Below, in pieces: positions 51,801 to 63,459 of a stretch of DNA of 64,000 nucleotides (the first letter of the stretch is position 1; the number at the start of each line of letters is the position of its first letter). Under the pieces are notes generated by a model. It worked only from the letters and a program-made list of their open reading frames with translations. It did no database searches and had not been told where the DNA came from. The translations under genes were made by a program, and so were the position numbers. This DNA is from Rhodeus uyekii. Lineage: Eukaryota > Chordata > Actinopteri > Cypriniformes > Acheilognathidae. The stretch covers positions 2,875,501 to 2,939,500 of the forward strand of contig JAWRVZ010000074.1 of the NCBI GenBank assembly GCA_037043235.1, in the 5' to 3' direction.

Positions 51801-54800
51801 TTGTCATAGCGCATCAAGTTCAGTGCCATGGCAACATGTGAGTGACAATTGTCACAGCAAAGGTTGTGCTGGAAGGAAAGCAGAGATAAACGTCAGGATA
51901 TATAGAGCAGATTTTCTGTATGGATGCCCAAAGAATAGTTTCCCCCCCTCAATCATTCTGTAATAAACCTTCACATGGAACATCAACATAAGATTACAAG
52001 GGAGCATTTACTGTGTTTGATTTTCTAACTGTAGTTCATAACTGTAAAATTGTACTTTTAATGTGAATTAGGGAAGAAACATATTACCATTCTCTGTTTA
52101 TACTCTTCTGATGCATTGTGAACGGCTGTGTCCCACACGTTAGATCCACTGGCATGTACTTTACTTACATCTAACATCCAGTACCTGGGAATAAAGAAGA
52201 TAAATACTGCAGCATATACATGGCAAGTATATATCCTGAAGCACATGTATCAGGAAAAACCTAACCGACCAATCCAGTTCAATAAAAAAGTAATTTTATA
52301 ACCACTATTGGAGGAACTTAAACTTGACGTAATTTCTTGGATCATTAAATACTTTCTTGTTTCCCAGCTTAATATATTCAGAGATAACTAGAAGTAATCC
52401 ATTTATATGGTGGAATCCCCCCCCCTCCCAAAAAAAGTACACGTTTTGAGCATGCTGACTCACTTTGTCGGTCTTCCAAATGCCATGTTGTCTTCCTGCA
52501 AGAGCAGCAAAATAGACCATTAAAATCTGTATGTGTGTAAAATGTGACAACTAACAACAACAAAATTTATTTTATATAGTTTATTTTTTATAGTTCATAT
52601 ATAAGCTAAAATCTACCTTTAAATAAAATAAGGTAATTGGAACTTTTTCTCACAATTATGATTCGAAATTGAGTAACTTTTTTGTAATTATGAGTTTATA
52701 TCTAATTTCTGAGGAAACCTTGGAATTTCAAGAAATAAAAGTCAATATCACAAGATATGAAATTTACCATTGCAAGAAATAAAAGTCACAGAATTAGGAG
52801 AAAAGAAATCAGAACCGCAAGGAATAAAAGACAGAATAGATTACCTTTCTTAATTGCGATTTTATATCTCACATAAGTTTAGAAAGAATATCAGAATTGC
52901 AATATATAAATGCATTTCTGAGGGGATGGGAGGAGAGTGAAAAAACAGTCAGAGTTGTGAGATAAAGTCACATTTATTTCTTATCTGTGGCAGAAACAAG
53001 CTTCCAAACATATTCCTCATTCCTGACAGATATTATTGTGACTTCACATTTCTCTCTGTGGGATCCAGTTTTCCAGTGAGATTTATATCACCTGGAGCTA
53101 TCCGTTAGCTCATGTATGTTTATTAAAATCAGCCATCTTTGCTCAAGGCAGTTCAATTCTGCTGCCAGGCCATGTGACTAATGACTGTAGGGCTGCAGCT
53201 GAAGTCGGGATGACAGCACTAATTGCCTGACAGCACCACAAGGCCAGTGGCAACAAAAAGCCCCTTTAATAGCAACTGTAACAAAGTCTATTTCAGTCCA
53301 TTCAAATCTACTTGATGCTTTACAACAGAACTACACAAACAAATATAAGTGTTTTAAATATTGCTTTGTCAAAATGCATTAGATATGTATTTTTTAATAT
53401 ATATTTTAATGCAATGATATTTCGTCTCACTGCACTGGCAGATTTTTTCACTTGTTTAAATTTAAAACAAGTAAAAATTCAGCTCAGCATGTAAAATTCA
53501 CATTCGAAACGCACTAGAAACTGTAAAATACCCGTTTATGAATGTAAAGTTCTGCAAAGTTTTAAATATCAAAGTGCTCAACAAATAAAGGTATTCGCTG
53601 CGATCGAAACTGCATACTGTCTGAATAGGTACTAGACTTGAATTTACTTTGCGACAACTTAAAGCAACGGTTTTCAAAGTGTGGGGCGCACCTCCCCTGG
53701 GGGGCGCCAGAGCATGCCAGGGGAGGCGCGGAGAGTTGTAAAAAAAAATGATAATCTAATAATAACAACTCGCCGAACTTGTATTAAACTTCCTTCGTTT
53801 TACATTTCCTTGTGATGCCATTCTGTCGCGGCTGCAAGCGCGTCGTTCAACCCCCCGTCAACAATCGCGTTACGTTTTTTTTTGGAGGGGAGGCGACATT
53901 GGGTGAGTTGTGTCAAGGCCCACTGTCTCAGACTTTGAAAACCTCTGACTTAAAGTATGGTCTATATAGTTTGAATATGGGTAGGAGGAAATTTGGAAGT
54001 ACCCCACTCGCCATGATTTTACAGTCAGTAATCAGCATCAGTTGCAATGCTTCACTGCCCTTCATAAATCCCCTCCCCTAACCTCATGGGATAGCAAAGT
54101 GTCCATCGAATTTCAGAATCTCAGCGGTAGTAGTAAGTCACCCGGGGACTTCTGGCCTACTGCTTATTGCATATTGTATAGTAGGAAAGTATTTTACATT
54201 TTAGACAAAGCAATAGCGATTTACGAAGGATTTTAGACACAGCAATCGTATTCTAAAAGAATTCTGAACTGCCGAAACGAGTCTTCAGTAATTCCAGTCC
54301 TACTTCCTGTGTTTGTAACACATTTACATAATGCCAGCCTATGCTCTTCAATGGCTGCTCATGAACAATGTCTACTTTGAGCCATACTTAAACACTCTAG
54401 TTGTAGCTGAAAATTTAATTTTTTACATTTATGCATTTGTCAGGTGCCTTTTATCCAAAGCGACTTACAAGAACATTGCATTCAAGGAACACACTGACAT
54501 TCTAATCAGTTCTTGTTTTCCCTGGGAATCGAACCCATGACTTTGGCATTGCAAGCACCATGCTGTTTGAGCTACAGGAAAGGCCTGGAAGAGTTTGGTT
54601 TGTGTAGTTGACATGCAGAGAAGACGCTGTTTTCTGTGCTGCAAAAGCAAATCCACCTTGAAATTGGACTTTTGCTTAAATTGATACGATAAACAATGTC
54701 ATTGTTGCTCTAATTATCACTGTCTCTATAAACTCTAAGGGACCCTCCAGAGCTGAAATAATAAAATAAAGTAAATCACATTTACCATATTTTTATTCAG

Positions 54801-57800
54801 TGGAAAAAAACCTGCACATATCCCTCTTTCCTGACCGAAATCATTGAGAATTCACATCTCTCTCTGGGATGCAGTATTCCTGAGAGATTTATATTCCCTG
54901 GAGCTATCCGTTAGCATGCCACTCATCTCAAGTATGTTTGCTCATGGCATCTCAATTCTGAAATTCAGATATGGTAATGAGGGTTTTGTTTCTGACACAC
55001 ACTGTAAGCTATGGACCATTCTGACCAATCAGAGCAGAGTAGGCTCTCGCAAAGGAGGGAAATGGAGAGTCAAAACTACTTCAAATCAGCATGAACCATT
55101 TTCTAAACACATATTAGATCTTATTAAATCACTCATGCATTTTAAGACCTTCTTTTATTTAAACACCAAAATGTTGATAACCAAACCATTTTGGTGATCA
55201 CTGACTTCCATTGTATAGACAGAAAAACCAAAACAATGGGACACAACTACTCAGTGTTTTCAACCACATAAGGTTTATTTTCGGTTTCAGATATTTAAAT
55301 ACTAAGTACTCGCAAAACAATACATCTATAGTTCGAAAAATACACACTGACGTCCATAAAAGCAGAAATAGCAATAGTTCTAATTATAAATTGATCAGAT
55401 AAATCAGACACACATTGCATAGGTAACTACGGTATAAAGTTCGCTGTTTTCTTCTCTCACTTCACAGTCACGTTTTTCGGAAGAAGCGACTGAATTTGCG
55501 TTATAAATCAAACCGATCAGATTCTCCGAACTGCGGCGCAAACAAACATGGTGGCGCCCTACGCGCATCATAGATCAGCTAACATGATCATTACAAGTTT
55601 TTAAACAAAACATTAATTTCCACATATTTGAGAATCGAAATATCAGGTAGTTGATAATACAGCCAACAAGTGTGTGAATAAGTGTGTCAACGTGACAAGC
55701 CTGACGCGTCGCCATGGGAACAATAAGGTAAACATTCTAAAATAACGGTCGCCTAAAAAAAACTCACGCTGGGGGATCAGAGAGAATATTGAGAACTTAC
55801 GTGCGAAAGGGTTAAAAACCACCTAAAACACCAAACGGTGGCAGCATATTTTACATGTGCAAGGGTCATACACAATCTTCTGAAACATAATAATAATCAG
55901 TTTAGGAATTTCTAAAGCCCAGTGAACTTACTGTGAACTAACCTCAACCCACATCGCCCGCTCATTCCACATGCAAGATGTGTTTTAGTCCCTGTCAGCC
56001 ACAAGTGGAGTTAAGTGCAGCAGATTGTAATGCACTTCAATGTGTGCTGGCCCATATCAGGGCAGGTCAAATAACCACATCCTCTCATGTTACCGGCCTA
56101 GCTCTACCCAAGAGATTTCACTTTTGCTCCTGTCTGACAGAGATCTGTTTAAAGGATAAATGTCCAAACATGAAGAGAACTGCATTCATACTATGATAAA
56201 TGTAACTTTTGTTTGAACAGCTTGTCTAAATTTGTTCAGGATCCTTATGAACAAGCAGTTGGATCTCTTTTGTGGTTCCTTTTAATACTAAGTGCATTAT
56301 GAGTTAGAGTTGCCCTGACTGTGAACTTTGAAGATACTATCATGTATTTTTTAACAAGAAGACTCCAAAACAAGCAGCTGAGAACATTGCAATTATCAGG
56401 ACAGAAAGCCCACGGAGCAGAAGGATGGAGCTGTAGCTTTCACCACATGTCCTATTACAGACAGGATTCTTCCTCTACTCTGCACCTTTTTGCACAGGTA
56501 TAGATTTTTCTGTTGGAAATAACAGGATGTGCTTTTACAGGGTCACGGAGGAAGCTGGTGGCACATATTGAACTTTCCAGCAATTTCCAGTGAAAGCTAA
56601 AACGATCCACTTATGAACGGAACATATAGGAATTTTGCAGCAAATTATAGAGGTCTTCATCTAGAGCAGTGGTTCCCAAACTTTTTGCAGCATGCACCCC
56701 TTTCTAGTGTTTGACACCTGTCAAGCACCCCCCAACACTTTACTCTGGTTAAACTTCACATTTTTAATTGCAACAACTAAATACAAATACTCTGGTTAAA
56801 CTTCACATTTTTAATTGCAATAACTAAATACAAATATTCACTGTAGATTAGAAAACATAAAAAAATCTGTTATAAACACAAAAGATTACTACCTTTTTTA
56901 GTGAGATGGATGGGCCTGCATGTTTGCACACAGATCATCAAAATTCGGGGTAATGGATGACAGTTTTGTTAAACTTCACATTTTTATTTGCAATAACTAA
57001 ATACAAATATTCACTGTAGATTAGAAAACATAAAAAAATCTGTTATAAATACAAAAGATTACTACCTTTTTTTTAGTGAGATGGATGGGCCTGCATGTTT
57101 GCACACAGATCATCAAAATTCGGAGTAATGGATGACAGTTTTACTCTCAAATCATTCTCGGCATCTAGTCTTTGTCGATGTTTTGTTTTCAACAACGTCA
57201 GTGCAGAAAAGTAAAACCGAAAGCAATGTAACTGTCACTGTATTTGCGTTTCTTACTTGACATTTTCTCCCTCTGGCATGCAGGCCTATTTCTCTTGACC
57301 AATACATCTCTGTTAGGTTTCTCTGTTCCCGCCTCTTCACTCCGTTCATTATCATCTGAGTCTGTTTGATCGGGTTTTTCAATATATTCAGCGCCGTGGT
57401 CGGTGCACATCTCCACACAAGAGGCCGATGTAGATGGCTCATTCCTGTCCCTTGAGTTCTTTAAAGTGCCCGTTTTTAACCATGTGTCCATTTTGATGAA
57501 TGTAGTAAGTGAAAAAAATAAATGAACGAATTATCAGTTAGCGCCTAATATGAACAGGGCGGGGCTATTGTGACAGAGACGTGCTTGTAAAATGAAATTA
57601 AATCATGAGTAATTTATAGCTTGTAATGTGAAATTTTATTTCTTAATAAAACTTTCGCATGTGAAGTTTACCTCAGTTAAATACGTAAAAATAATAAAGA
57701 GACAATCTTTTTCCCCGCCATTACAAACATTCTCTGGCGCACCCCCGGTGGTCAGTCTGCGCACCACTAGGGGTGCGCGCACCCCACTTTGGGAACCACT

Positions 57801-60800
57801 GATCTAGAGGAATCCTCTTTGCTTGAAACAAGGTATAAACTTTATAAAGACCTTTATATGTCAACAAAAGGTTGTTTGACATTGTTGAGGTCAGACAGAA
57901 ACAAAGCATAGCCCAGTCTACACAGGTCATTTATAACACAGCACAGGCATCTTGCAGTAACAAGTGCAGTAACAAGCCTCCAAGGGCTTCAAACAAGCTC
58001 ATTGTTGCCAGATTGACATACAAACCCTCTAGTGAGAGATTTAAACCTGCAAAACTTGGAAATGTTACCAGTTTTATACTCAATTTATGCAAGCTGAAAA
58101 CCATGGGTACGTGTTCTCCCTCCACTTGTGAAAAGGTGATGGCAAACGTGCATTGATGCTCACAGAAATGCAGGTGTTTTCTTGCAGGAACTTGACAAAA
58201 TTTTACACACACTATTGATGCAAATGCGGTAAATTAAATAACATTTTACCAAGATGACTGTCATGACAATGTCTGCACAACCAAACGCTAATCAAAACTT
58301 GCTCAATCATAGCCAAAACTAGCCTTCTCGCTTTCTGGGGGGAGGGGTAATGTTAAAAGAAGTGCAAAAATGAAATGAAACCATAAATGAAAATTTGTCG
58401 TCATCAGAATTTTGGTTAAATGGGTGAAAAAAAGATAGAATATTAATATCTCCATTTATATTCCAAAGATGAACAGACGTCAACAACATATGGGTGAATA
58501 ATTGATGGCAAAGTATACTTTGACGTAGTTTTCATCATCAGGAGGGTCCATTCATATCGTCGGTACAACAGCAAATGCACAGTGAATGCTGAGACAATAA
58601 AAAAAAGCAGCATATTCATCGCCATATTTGTTTTCTAAACTTTGCATGCAATGGCTATTTTTTTTCTTCTTTTCTTCCAAGCAAATATCGTATAAATTAT
58701 ACGACTCAGTGATACTCTTTGTCATCTGGTGGAGCAAAGAAAAGCAATTTTGTTGCGCACGTGTCAAACTAGTTCGTCATTGGTTGAGTTTAATTTGAAA
58801 GTAAACTAGGACCTTAAAAATGTGCATAAGAATACATACTAAATTTATGGTTTAATAGGTAAACCAGACAGATTGAATTCAGTGTGAGTTGCTGTGTGCA
58901 ATGCATTTTTTTTTTCCTTCTTGTTTTTATAAAGCTACATATTTCCATCTGACAGAATATTTACTGGGGAAAATGATAATTGGGTGTTCCACACCAGAAT
59001 AGAGTAAGATTGTATCCAAGCTACTAAAACAATGTTTGTTTTAACTAATAGTATTTTCTCTTAACTAAAAGTATTTGACTATTAGTTAAGATTATCCAAC
59101 AATGCCTAAGAGATTTCAATGGAAATAGTATTTTTTTAAAGGAAATTAAAACAACGTCAGACAAACAGACTTAGATTATTATATTTAGGCATCTTTCTGC
59201 ATGTATTCATGTTAATTGGAAAATAGAATTGGCATTGTGTGCTTTCTTTGAAACAGGTGGCGGCAACTTATATTTAAAATATCCAGTAATGCAATAATGT
59301 TAGTCTCTTGGACAGACAAACTGTCCATGTAAACATACTTACTGAGACAAAGTATGGACCTGCAAAATCACGGATCACTCCAGTGGAAGTGCAGATGCCC
59401 ATGTGGCCAATGAATGGAAACAGCCATCTGAAGGGGTAAAAACAAACAATAAATGTAAGCAACAAAAACATCTGCCTTTCTGTTTTAATGGACAAACATT
59501 TGTTTTTGCACCAAATCAATATGTTCATCCATTTTCCAGGAAGAAAAGTGTTAAATGCTTATAATTAATTGCAATTTAATAATTTTTTTGTTTTTCATAA
59601 CATTTATATTTTAGTAAAATATTTAGATTTTGTTTCATTTTGGTTATAGATATAACTTCTAGGAGTAACTACCATATAGAGGACCTCAACACTAAGGGGC
59701 CGTTTACATGAAATCATTTTCAAAAAAACATTTAAAAAATAAGAACTTTTTGTGTTTTGGCTATTCATTTACATGACAGTGGCGTTTTGGGGCCCAAAAA
59801 AAAAAGAAAACTGCACATTTTTAACAACTATATTGTTCTCATCTCTGTGTAAACGACAAAAACGGTGACGTCATGCGCATGTGTATTACGTGTTCAGTCT
59901 ATAGTCAAGTAGTGCTTCACCAACTAGTAGCCTGACATGCATTATACAGCGTTTTAGTCGTTTTCGCACATTCGTGTGAACGAAAATCGTTTTGACAACG
60001 TACCGTTTTGTGGCTCTTTAATGTGTCGTGGCAGATCGCTGTAGCGCCTCAATTCAAGCAGCACGTGAACCGATCATCTCTTCCTACTAGCTATAGCATG
60101 AAATAAACATGAATAAACATCAGAAGGTACGTTGTTTCAACCACAGAAAGGCGTCAATACAAACCATTTTTCAAATTCATGTCCATAGACATTAATCTAC
60201 TAACCCTCCTGTCTAGGTTTGTTTATCGGACAAAATGGCAGATTCAGCATTATGATTGGTCAGATCGACTGTCAATCAAACAAAGGGTGAATATCATGGG
60301 GAACAATAAAATAAAATGCTGAGAAACTAACAACTGTTAGACTGTTTTTACTGTCTCTGTGACTGCTATATTTTCTTCTCATTTACAAATAAAGAAGAAA
60401 TTAAGACTAAAGTTAAGAATTTAAATTAAGTGGGATAAATGTACACTTAAAGTATGTGGTAACAAGCGCAAGATATTTTATTCTTCAACATCTAAAACAT
60501 CGGTAATACCCCTTGACATTTTTTTAAGCTGTTGTTAGGGACATTAAATGTTGGGCATGACGTAAAATAAACCCCATTGGGTGCTACAAGACTTGCATGG
60601 CAAGAGCAAAAGGAAAAAGTAAATTGTTCACACGGGGTGGAGGTACGAATACATGTGTGCGTGTGTTTTTTTTGGGAAGACAGCTAACGGAGCACAAGGA
60701 TTCCTGCTGGAGAGTGCCCTTTTCAATATCATACAACTGGCCAAAATCCAGCTTCCCCTGCTGATTCATATTCATGTTTTTTTGGCTTTGGAATTCAAAC

Positions 60801-63353
60801 AAGTAGGGCAACAGAACCAGCAATCCAAAGGACAACCAGATAAGGAAGCGATTAGACACTAGACCAAAATTCCTATCAAAGTAATAAAAAAACAAAACAA
60901 GTATCAACAGAGCACTCAGTTGGTGTCATATGAATAACAGTATGAATATCCTGGATAAAACGGCCCCAGTGGAGTTTCTGAAGTGGAGTAGGGCATACGC
61001 TGGCATCCCAGATACGGTCGTGTCTATATGCATATTTATCACTGAGTGTCCTACAGAGCAAGCCACTGACCCAAATACAGGAGACAAACAAAACATGGGG
61101 CAAGGAACTCTCACACTGAGATAATCTGCAGTTGAGGACACCAGGGGACTTGTCCAAGATCAGCTGTAGTCAGTCTAATCTCAGCATTTATGTTGTGATT
61201 ATTAGAAGGAGTTCGGATTCTGTCCGCAGATGTGAACATAATGGGTGCCTCCCTTAGTGAACTTAAGCTCCATCCCGAGACCAATGCATCAAAGATTCAG
61301 CAAAGGTGTCGTGTTTGCAACTAATGGTCATAAATTATAATGTATGCTATCGAATTACTGTGATATGCATTACAAAATACTGTCCAATCACTTGTAAATA
61401 ATATAAACTATTTGACACAAACAAAAAAATTATTAAATAGTACTGTAGCATATAGGGAGATTGGCTACAACGTTATTGGCTGTGTGTTATGGGAGTGGAT
61501 GGAGCTAACGAGATCTTTTGACGCGTTTTGAATATCTTGATTATTGGAATGGTCTGTTCATCATCATGAGTAATGTTGTTTTTCACCAGGAATTCTCCCT
61601 ATGGAGAAAATTAATGGAGTTTTTACTTCCAGAACCCGACTATTGCACTCTATGGGGAAATCATACTTATAATAACAGTACAGTATTGTGCATTGGTGTG
61701 GATAATTTGTCATAGTTACCTTTATAGTTATCATTCTTGGTGTGAACAGACCTTAAGCTTCTCAAACGGCTTTTTATGATTACTGGATCAGAATTTATAA
61801 TAGGGATACAGTTTGCACGCACAGAGCAATTTTCAGCCAATTTTAAAATTTTGTGCAGGCTTGAAAATGTCCTCTTATTTTCAGGTTTGCCATGATTCAA
61901 AAAGTCAATGTAAAGGTGCGTCACAGCAGGTTTGCCAATAGAATGTTGCAAACTACTCTAACTCAAAACTTTCAGAGAAAATGTTCTAAAAAAATTAAAG
62001 AAGGACAAGAAAAAAAGATGTTGAAAGCTTAATGGTTGTGGTCTTATGCAACCGTGGTGTAGTTTGGTCAATTTTTTACTTATGCAAATTGCATTTATTC
62101 ATAAAAGTTGTTTTCATTTGATTATTGATATATTGAATTGTTTGATTATTATGATTAATAAAACACGTAAGAAAAAAATAAACTTTTGTGGTCACAAAAC
62201 CTATTTATGTAAATTTCTGAAATATTAATTTTTCAATAGAAAATCAAATTATTGATAGACTTTTGTAGAGAAACCCAGGGTGACTCAAACTTAAAGAATC
62301 TAAAGTTCTCCCTGTTCCTCACACTATGGAAGCCCGGAAACGGAAATTAAAAAACCACAGAATTAAAAAATTACCCCCCTCCCCTCACAGAATTGTGAGA
62401 TAGAAACTTTATAAGGTAAGTTATAAGGTAAAAATTGTGTGATATAAACTCGCAAATGCATGTTATAAAATGTGAATTGTGATATAAACTTGCAATTTTT
62501 TTCTCAGAACTGCACAATTGTGAGTTTATATTTGGCAATTCTGACTATAACACAATTGTGACTTTATAATCACACAACTGGCAGCTGCGAGATAATACCA
62601 CAAAATTCTGACTGTATAACCAACAATTGCGACTTTATATCACGCAATTCAGAGAAAAAAGTCAGAATTGTGAGATAAAAAGTCACAATTACTTATATTT
62701 ATTTATTTGTATGCAGTGCCATAAACGAGCTTCCATAGTTCCTTACAGTTCACAGAATAGAAAGCACGAGTTGCATGGACTACTTTTAGCCATTTTTGGA
62801 GCAGCTCCAGTCTCCATCCAGTCTTATTGTTTCAAAAAGTGTGATTATGTTTTAAAATGTTTCCATACTTCAATACTTCACGGTGTACTGAATATTACAA
62901 TTTTGTTCCGGGTAAGAACCCCATGTTTGGAAGATTTTTATTTTATTTTATTTCATTAAACACAGCGACAAGGTCTCTCTCGTCAGGAAAACTAGTTAAA
63001 ATGCCAAATCAGTTAACGTTTAATAACACACGATTTACACCGCTGTCAACGCGACAGCCCGCAGCCACATCAACAAAAGGGTCCACACACCGCAACTGCT
63101 CAATGACGCTTGATGGTGTAATTGTTTGGTGTGTAATGCATCCATCATAAACACAAACCTCTTTATACGGGACTGAATCGCTTTCAAAACATTAACATGA
63201 AACAAAAGCAACAGTGGAGGCGAGAATCACTCACGATAACACGGGGATTGGCGTCCATACAATACAGTAGGGATAGCGGCTTATGCTCGGGTCTATCCTC
63301 TCAAACGCTATGTTATAATTCTTCATGGTCTCTATTTCGACAGCATCCGCCAT
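42809..63353 (-). CDS. tmem222: Transmembrane protein 222 (6 coding exons over 20.5 kb)
   Basis: The six minus-strand exons are 63353-63235, 59427-59343, 52495-52464, 52184-52088, 51868-51738 and 42896-42809. They sum to 552 nt, or 183 aa plus stop, with all five phases consistent. The product matches human TMEM222 along nearly its whole length: RYPYCIVWTPIPVL, FIGHMGICTSTGVIRDFAGP, EDNMAFGRPTKYW, WDTAVHNASEEYKQRM, HNLCCDNCHSHVA, ALNLMRY, FLKTWLPF and a C-terminal LSLNLR. This is the DUF778 family, which includes plant RTE1; the human protein is a small multi-pass membrane protein linked to a neurodevelopmental disorder. Hydrophobic stretches are visible at about residues 31-52, 139-150 and 158-181. 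The start MADAVEIE is chosen because human TMEM222 also has a poorly conserved N-terminus before the conserved YPYC. The gene is stretched by transposons: intron 5 (8.8 kb) holds two pogo-like elements and a LINE; intron 2 (6.8 kb) holds two hAT elements. Confidence 0.95.
43299..43981. mobile_element. Pogo/Tigger-like MITE in tmem222 intron 5
   Basis: The right end, inverted, reads CAGTAATACCTCGGATTACA; the left end reads CATTAATACCTCGG. A TA follows the right end. The body (683 bp) has no transposase. The family is distinct from, but related in its ends to, the one at 1806-2448. Confidence 0.65.
44000..46690. other. tmem222 intron 5, nothing recognised
   Basis: No exon of tmem222 or other gene is supported here. 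Confidence 0.5.
47427..49611 (+). mobile_element. 5'-truncated L2-type LINE inside the MITE
   Basis: The insert is 2185 bp, flanked by CTTGG on both sides. It has the C-terminal half of ORF2, a long 3' UTR, and a short tandem-repeat tail (GGTGACTTGACTTGG). The 5' part of ORF2 (endonuclease) is missing. The few coding lesions suggest a fairly recent insertion. Confidence 0.85.
47481..48948 (+). pseudogene. LINE reverse transcriptase ORF2 fragment with one frameshift
   Basis: Two overlapping frames (47481-48593 and 48523-48948) together read as the RT and C-terminal region of an L2-type ORF2: NYRPISNLPFLSKILEK, FQSGFRPYHSTETALI, LVLLDLSAAFDIIDHKIL, GVPQGSVLGPLLFTLYM, the catalytic CYADDTQLY, NSEKTEILII and later LHWLPIKHRIHFKIL. 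The frame changes near 48550, around INK and QLVQNAAARVL, by a single-base lesion. With no endonuclease domain and a frameshift it cannot be active. Confidence 0.85.
49820..51215. other. tmem222 intron 5, dispersed repeat traces
   Basis: At 46700-46960 and 50090-50310, either side of the split MITE, are pieces of what looks like one older repeat (right piece inverted: GGGGCCATATTCACAAAACA). Otherwise nothing was recognised. Confidence 0.35.
51218..51440. repeat. Dispersed cyprinid-type repeat
   Basis: The words CAGTGTCACATGATCCTT, TGCTGATTTGATG and TTAATGCATCCTTGCTGAAT, in this order, belong to a very common cyprinid interspersed repeat. Boundaries are approximate. Confidence 0.5.
51738..51868 (-). 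CDS. tmem222: tmem222 coding exon 5
   Basis: Acceptor ccttccag|CACA and donor GTCAG|gtgaga bound HNLCCDNCHSHVAMALNL through GKHV plus two bases of Ser155. This is the most conserved block of the family. Confidence 0.95.
52088..52184 (-). CDS. tmem222: tmem222 coding exon 4
   Basis: Acceptor attcccag|GTAC and donor GAATG|gtaata bound YWMLDVSKVHASGSNVWDT through KQRM (residues 79-111). Confidence 0.93.
52464..52495 (-). CDS. tmem222: tmem222 coding exon 3 (32 nt micro-exon)
   Basis: Acceptor ttgctcttgcag|GAAG and donor ACAAA|gtgagt bound EDNMAFGRPT plus two bases of Lys79. It is identified by its match to human EDNMAFGKPAK. Confidence 0.92.
52620..53001. repeat. Palindromic repeat family (TGGAAGCYYG termini), copy 2
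   Basis: Internal units vary around TTGCAAGAAATAAAAGTCA and GTGAGATAAAGTCACATTT. The right end, GTGGCAGAAACAAGCTTCCA, is the inverse of the copy 1 opening (TGGAAGC...TTTCYGCCAC). The left end is unclear. Confidence 0.45.
53005..53160. repeat. Direct duplication, copy 1
   Basis: It shares CTGGAGCTATCCGTTAGC, TTCACAT-TCTCTCTG and TTTGCTCA-GGCA-TCAATTCTG, in the same order, with 54810-54965. Both copies are in tmem222 intron 2. Confidence 0.6.
53665..53947. mobile_element. Non-autonomous hAT element (283 bp)
   Basis: The ends CAACGGTTTTCAAAGTGTG and (inverted) CAGAGGTTTTCAAAGTCTG are flanked by a perfect 8-bp duplication, ACTTAAAG (53657-53664, 53948-53955). The body is GC-rich, with GGGGCGCACCTCCCCTGGGG. 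It may sit inside an older element (about 53600-54190). Confidence 0.85.
54424..54585 (-). repeat. tRNA-derived SINE, copy 3
   Basis: On the minus strand: GTAGCTCAAACAGCATGGTG (box A region), GGTTCGATTCCCAGGG (box B), then TGTAAGTCGCTTTGGATAAA and an ATGCATAAATGTAAAA tail. This is the best-preserved SINE here and defines the family layout. Confidence 0.8.
54810..54965. repeat. Direct duplication, copy 2
   Basis: Partner of 53005-53160, about 1.8 kb away in the same orientation. Confidence 0.6.
55260..56660. other. tmem222 intron 2, nothing recognised
   Basis: A CpG-richer patch lies at about 55440-55800, without a supported exon. Otherwise featureless. Confidence 0.5.
56667..57801 (-). mobile_element. 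hAT element with internally deleted transposase
   Basis: The ends CAGTGGTTCCCAAACTTT and (inverted) CAGTGGTTCCCAAAGTGG are flanked by the perfect 8-bp duplication ATCTAGAG (56659-56666, 57802-57809). On the minus strand it keeps both ends of a ZBED5-like transposase but no catalytic core. A tandem duplication of about 172 bp (56795-56967 and 56968-57143) copies the C-terminal coding end. Confidence 0.9.
57073..57491 (-). pseudogene. ZBED5-like hAT transposase: N- and C-terminal ends fused
   Basis: From 57491 the frame reads MDTWLKTGTLKN, an acidic linker, then SKKRKYSDSYIAFGFTF, which resembles the segment before the BED finger in ZBED5-type transposases. Directly after, in another frame, 57215-57073 reads ALTLLKTKHRQRLDAENDLR, VKLSSITPNFDDLC and QAHPSH-stop, the typical C-terminal end of the same family. 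The BED finger, the catalytic DDE residues and the dimerisation region are missing, so the element depends on a full-length relative. Confidence 0.7.
57810..59340. other. tmem222 intron 2, no gene recognised
   Basis: AT-rich. Short open frames lack splice or homology support. Confidence 0.5.
59343..59427 (-). CDS. tmem222: tmem222 coding exon 2
   Basis: Acceptor ccccttcag|ATGG and donor TCTCA|gtaagt bound residues 40-68 (SWLFPFIGHMG to PYFVS). Phase 2 in, phase 0 out. Confidence 0.93.
59430..62320. other. tmem222 intron 1, possible decayed element
   Basis: A GGGGCCGTTTACATG end at about 59697 and GTTTT/CG-rich words to about 60015 suggest a decayed fish DNA element without a definable right end. 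No gene was seen in the remainder. Confidence 0.4.
62325..62743. repeat. Palindromic repeat family (TGGAAGCYCG termini), copy 3
   Basis: The ends CTATGGAAGCCCGGAAACGG and (inverted) CTATGGAAGCTCGTTTATGG are clear inverted repeats. Between them the motif CACAATTGTGA / GTGAGATAAAAAGTCACAAT recurs in both orientations. This is the most complete of the three copies. Confidence 0.6.
63235..63353 (-). CDS. tmem222: tmem222 coding exon 1
   Basis: It encodes residues 1-39 plus two bases of Ser40, ending TWTPIPVL-like (VWTPIPVL) and the donor GTTATC|gtgagt. GC and CpG density rise around the start codon relative to the flanks. Confidence 0.92.
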
Positions 63354-63450
63354 CACCAGCTGTGAGAAATGAACTTCATTCGTTCCGCTTCCTGAAAGCT
63401 GCAGCGCGCTGGCGGCGCGTTTCCGGGATTTCCACTGCAGACCACACACG
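63354..63450 (-). promoter_or_regulatory. tmem222: CpG-rich tmem222 promoter / 5' UTR
   Basis: The 100 bp upstream of the start codon contains clustered CpGs (GCGCGCTGGCGGCGCG on the plus strand) and ETS-like CCGGAA/GGAAGCGGAA motifs, with no TATA box. This is the usual look of a housekeeping vertebrate promoter. Further CpGs occur in intron 1 at about 63030-63110. Confidence 0.5.
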
Positions 63451-63459
63451 CTATAGCTC

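Noticed and set aside
55440..55800. CpG-richer patch as a possible promoter
   Set aside because: No exon or TSS signal could be tied to it, so it is only mentioned in the intron description.
60584..61157. Overlapping open frames on both strands near 60.6-61.2 kb
   Set aside because: No splice structure, homology or codon pattern supports a gene; the stretch lies in tmem222 intron 1.
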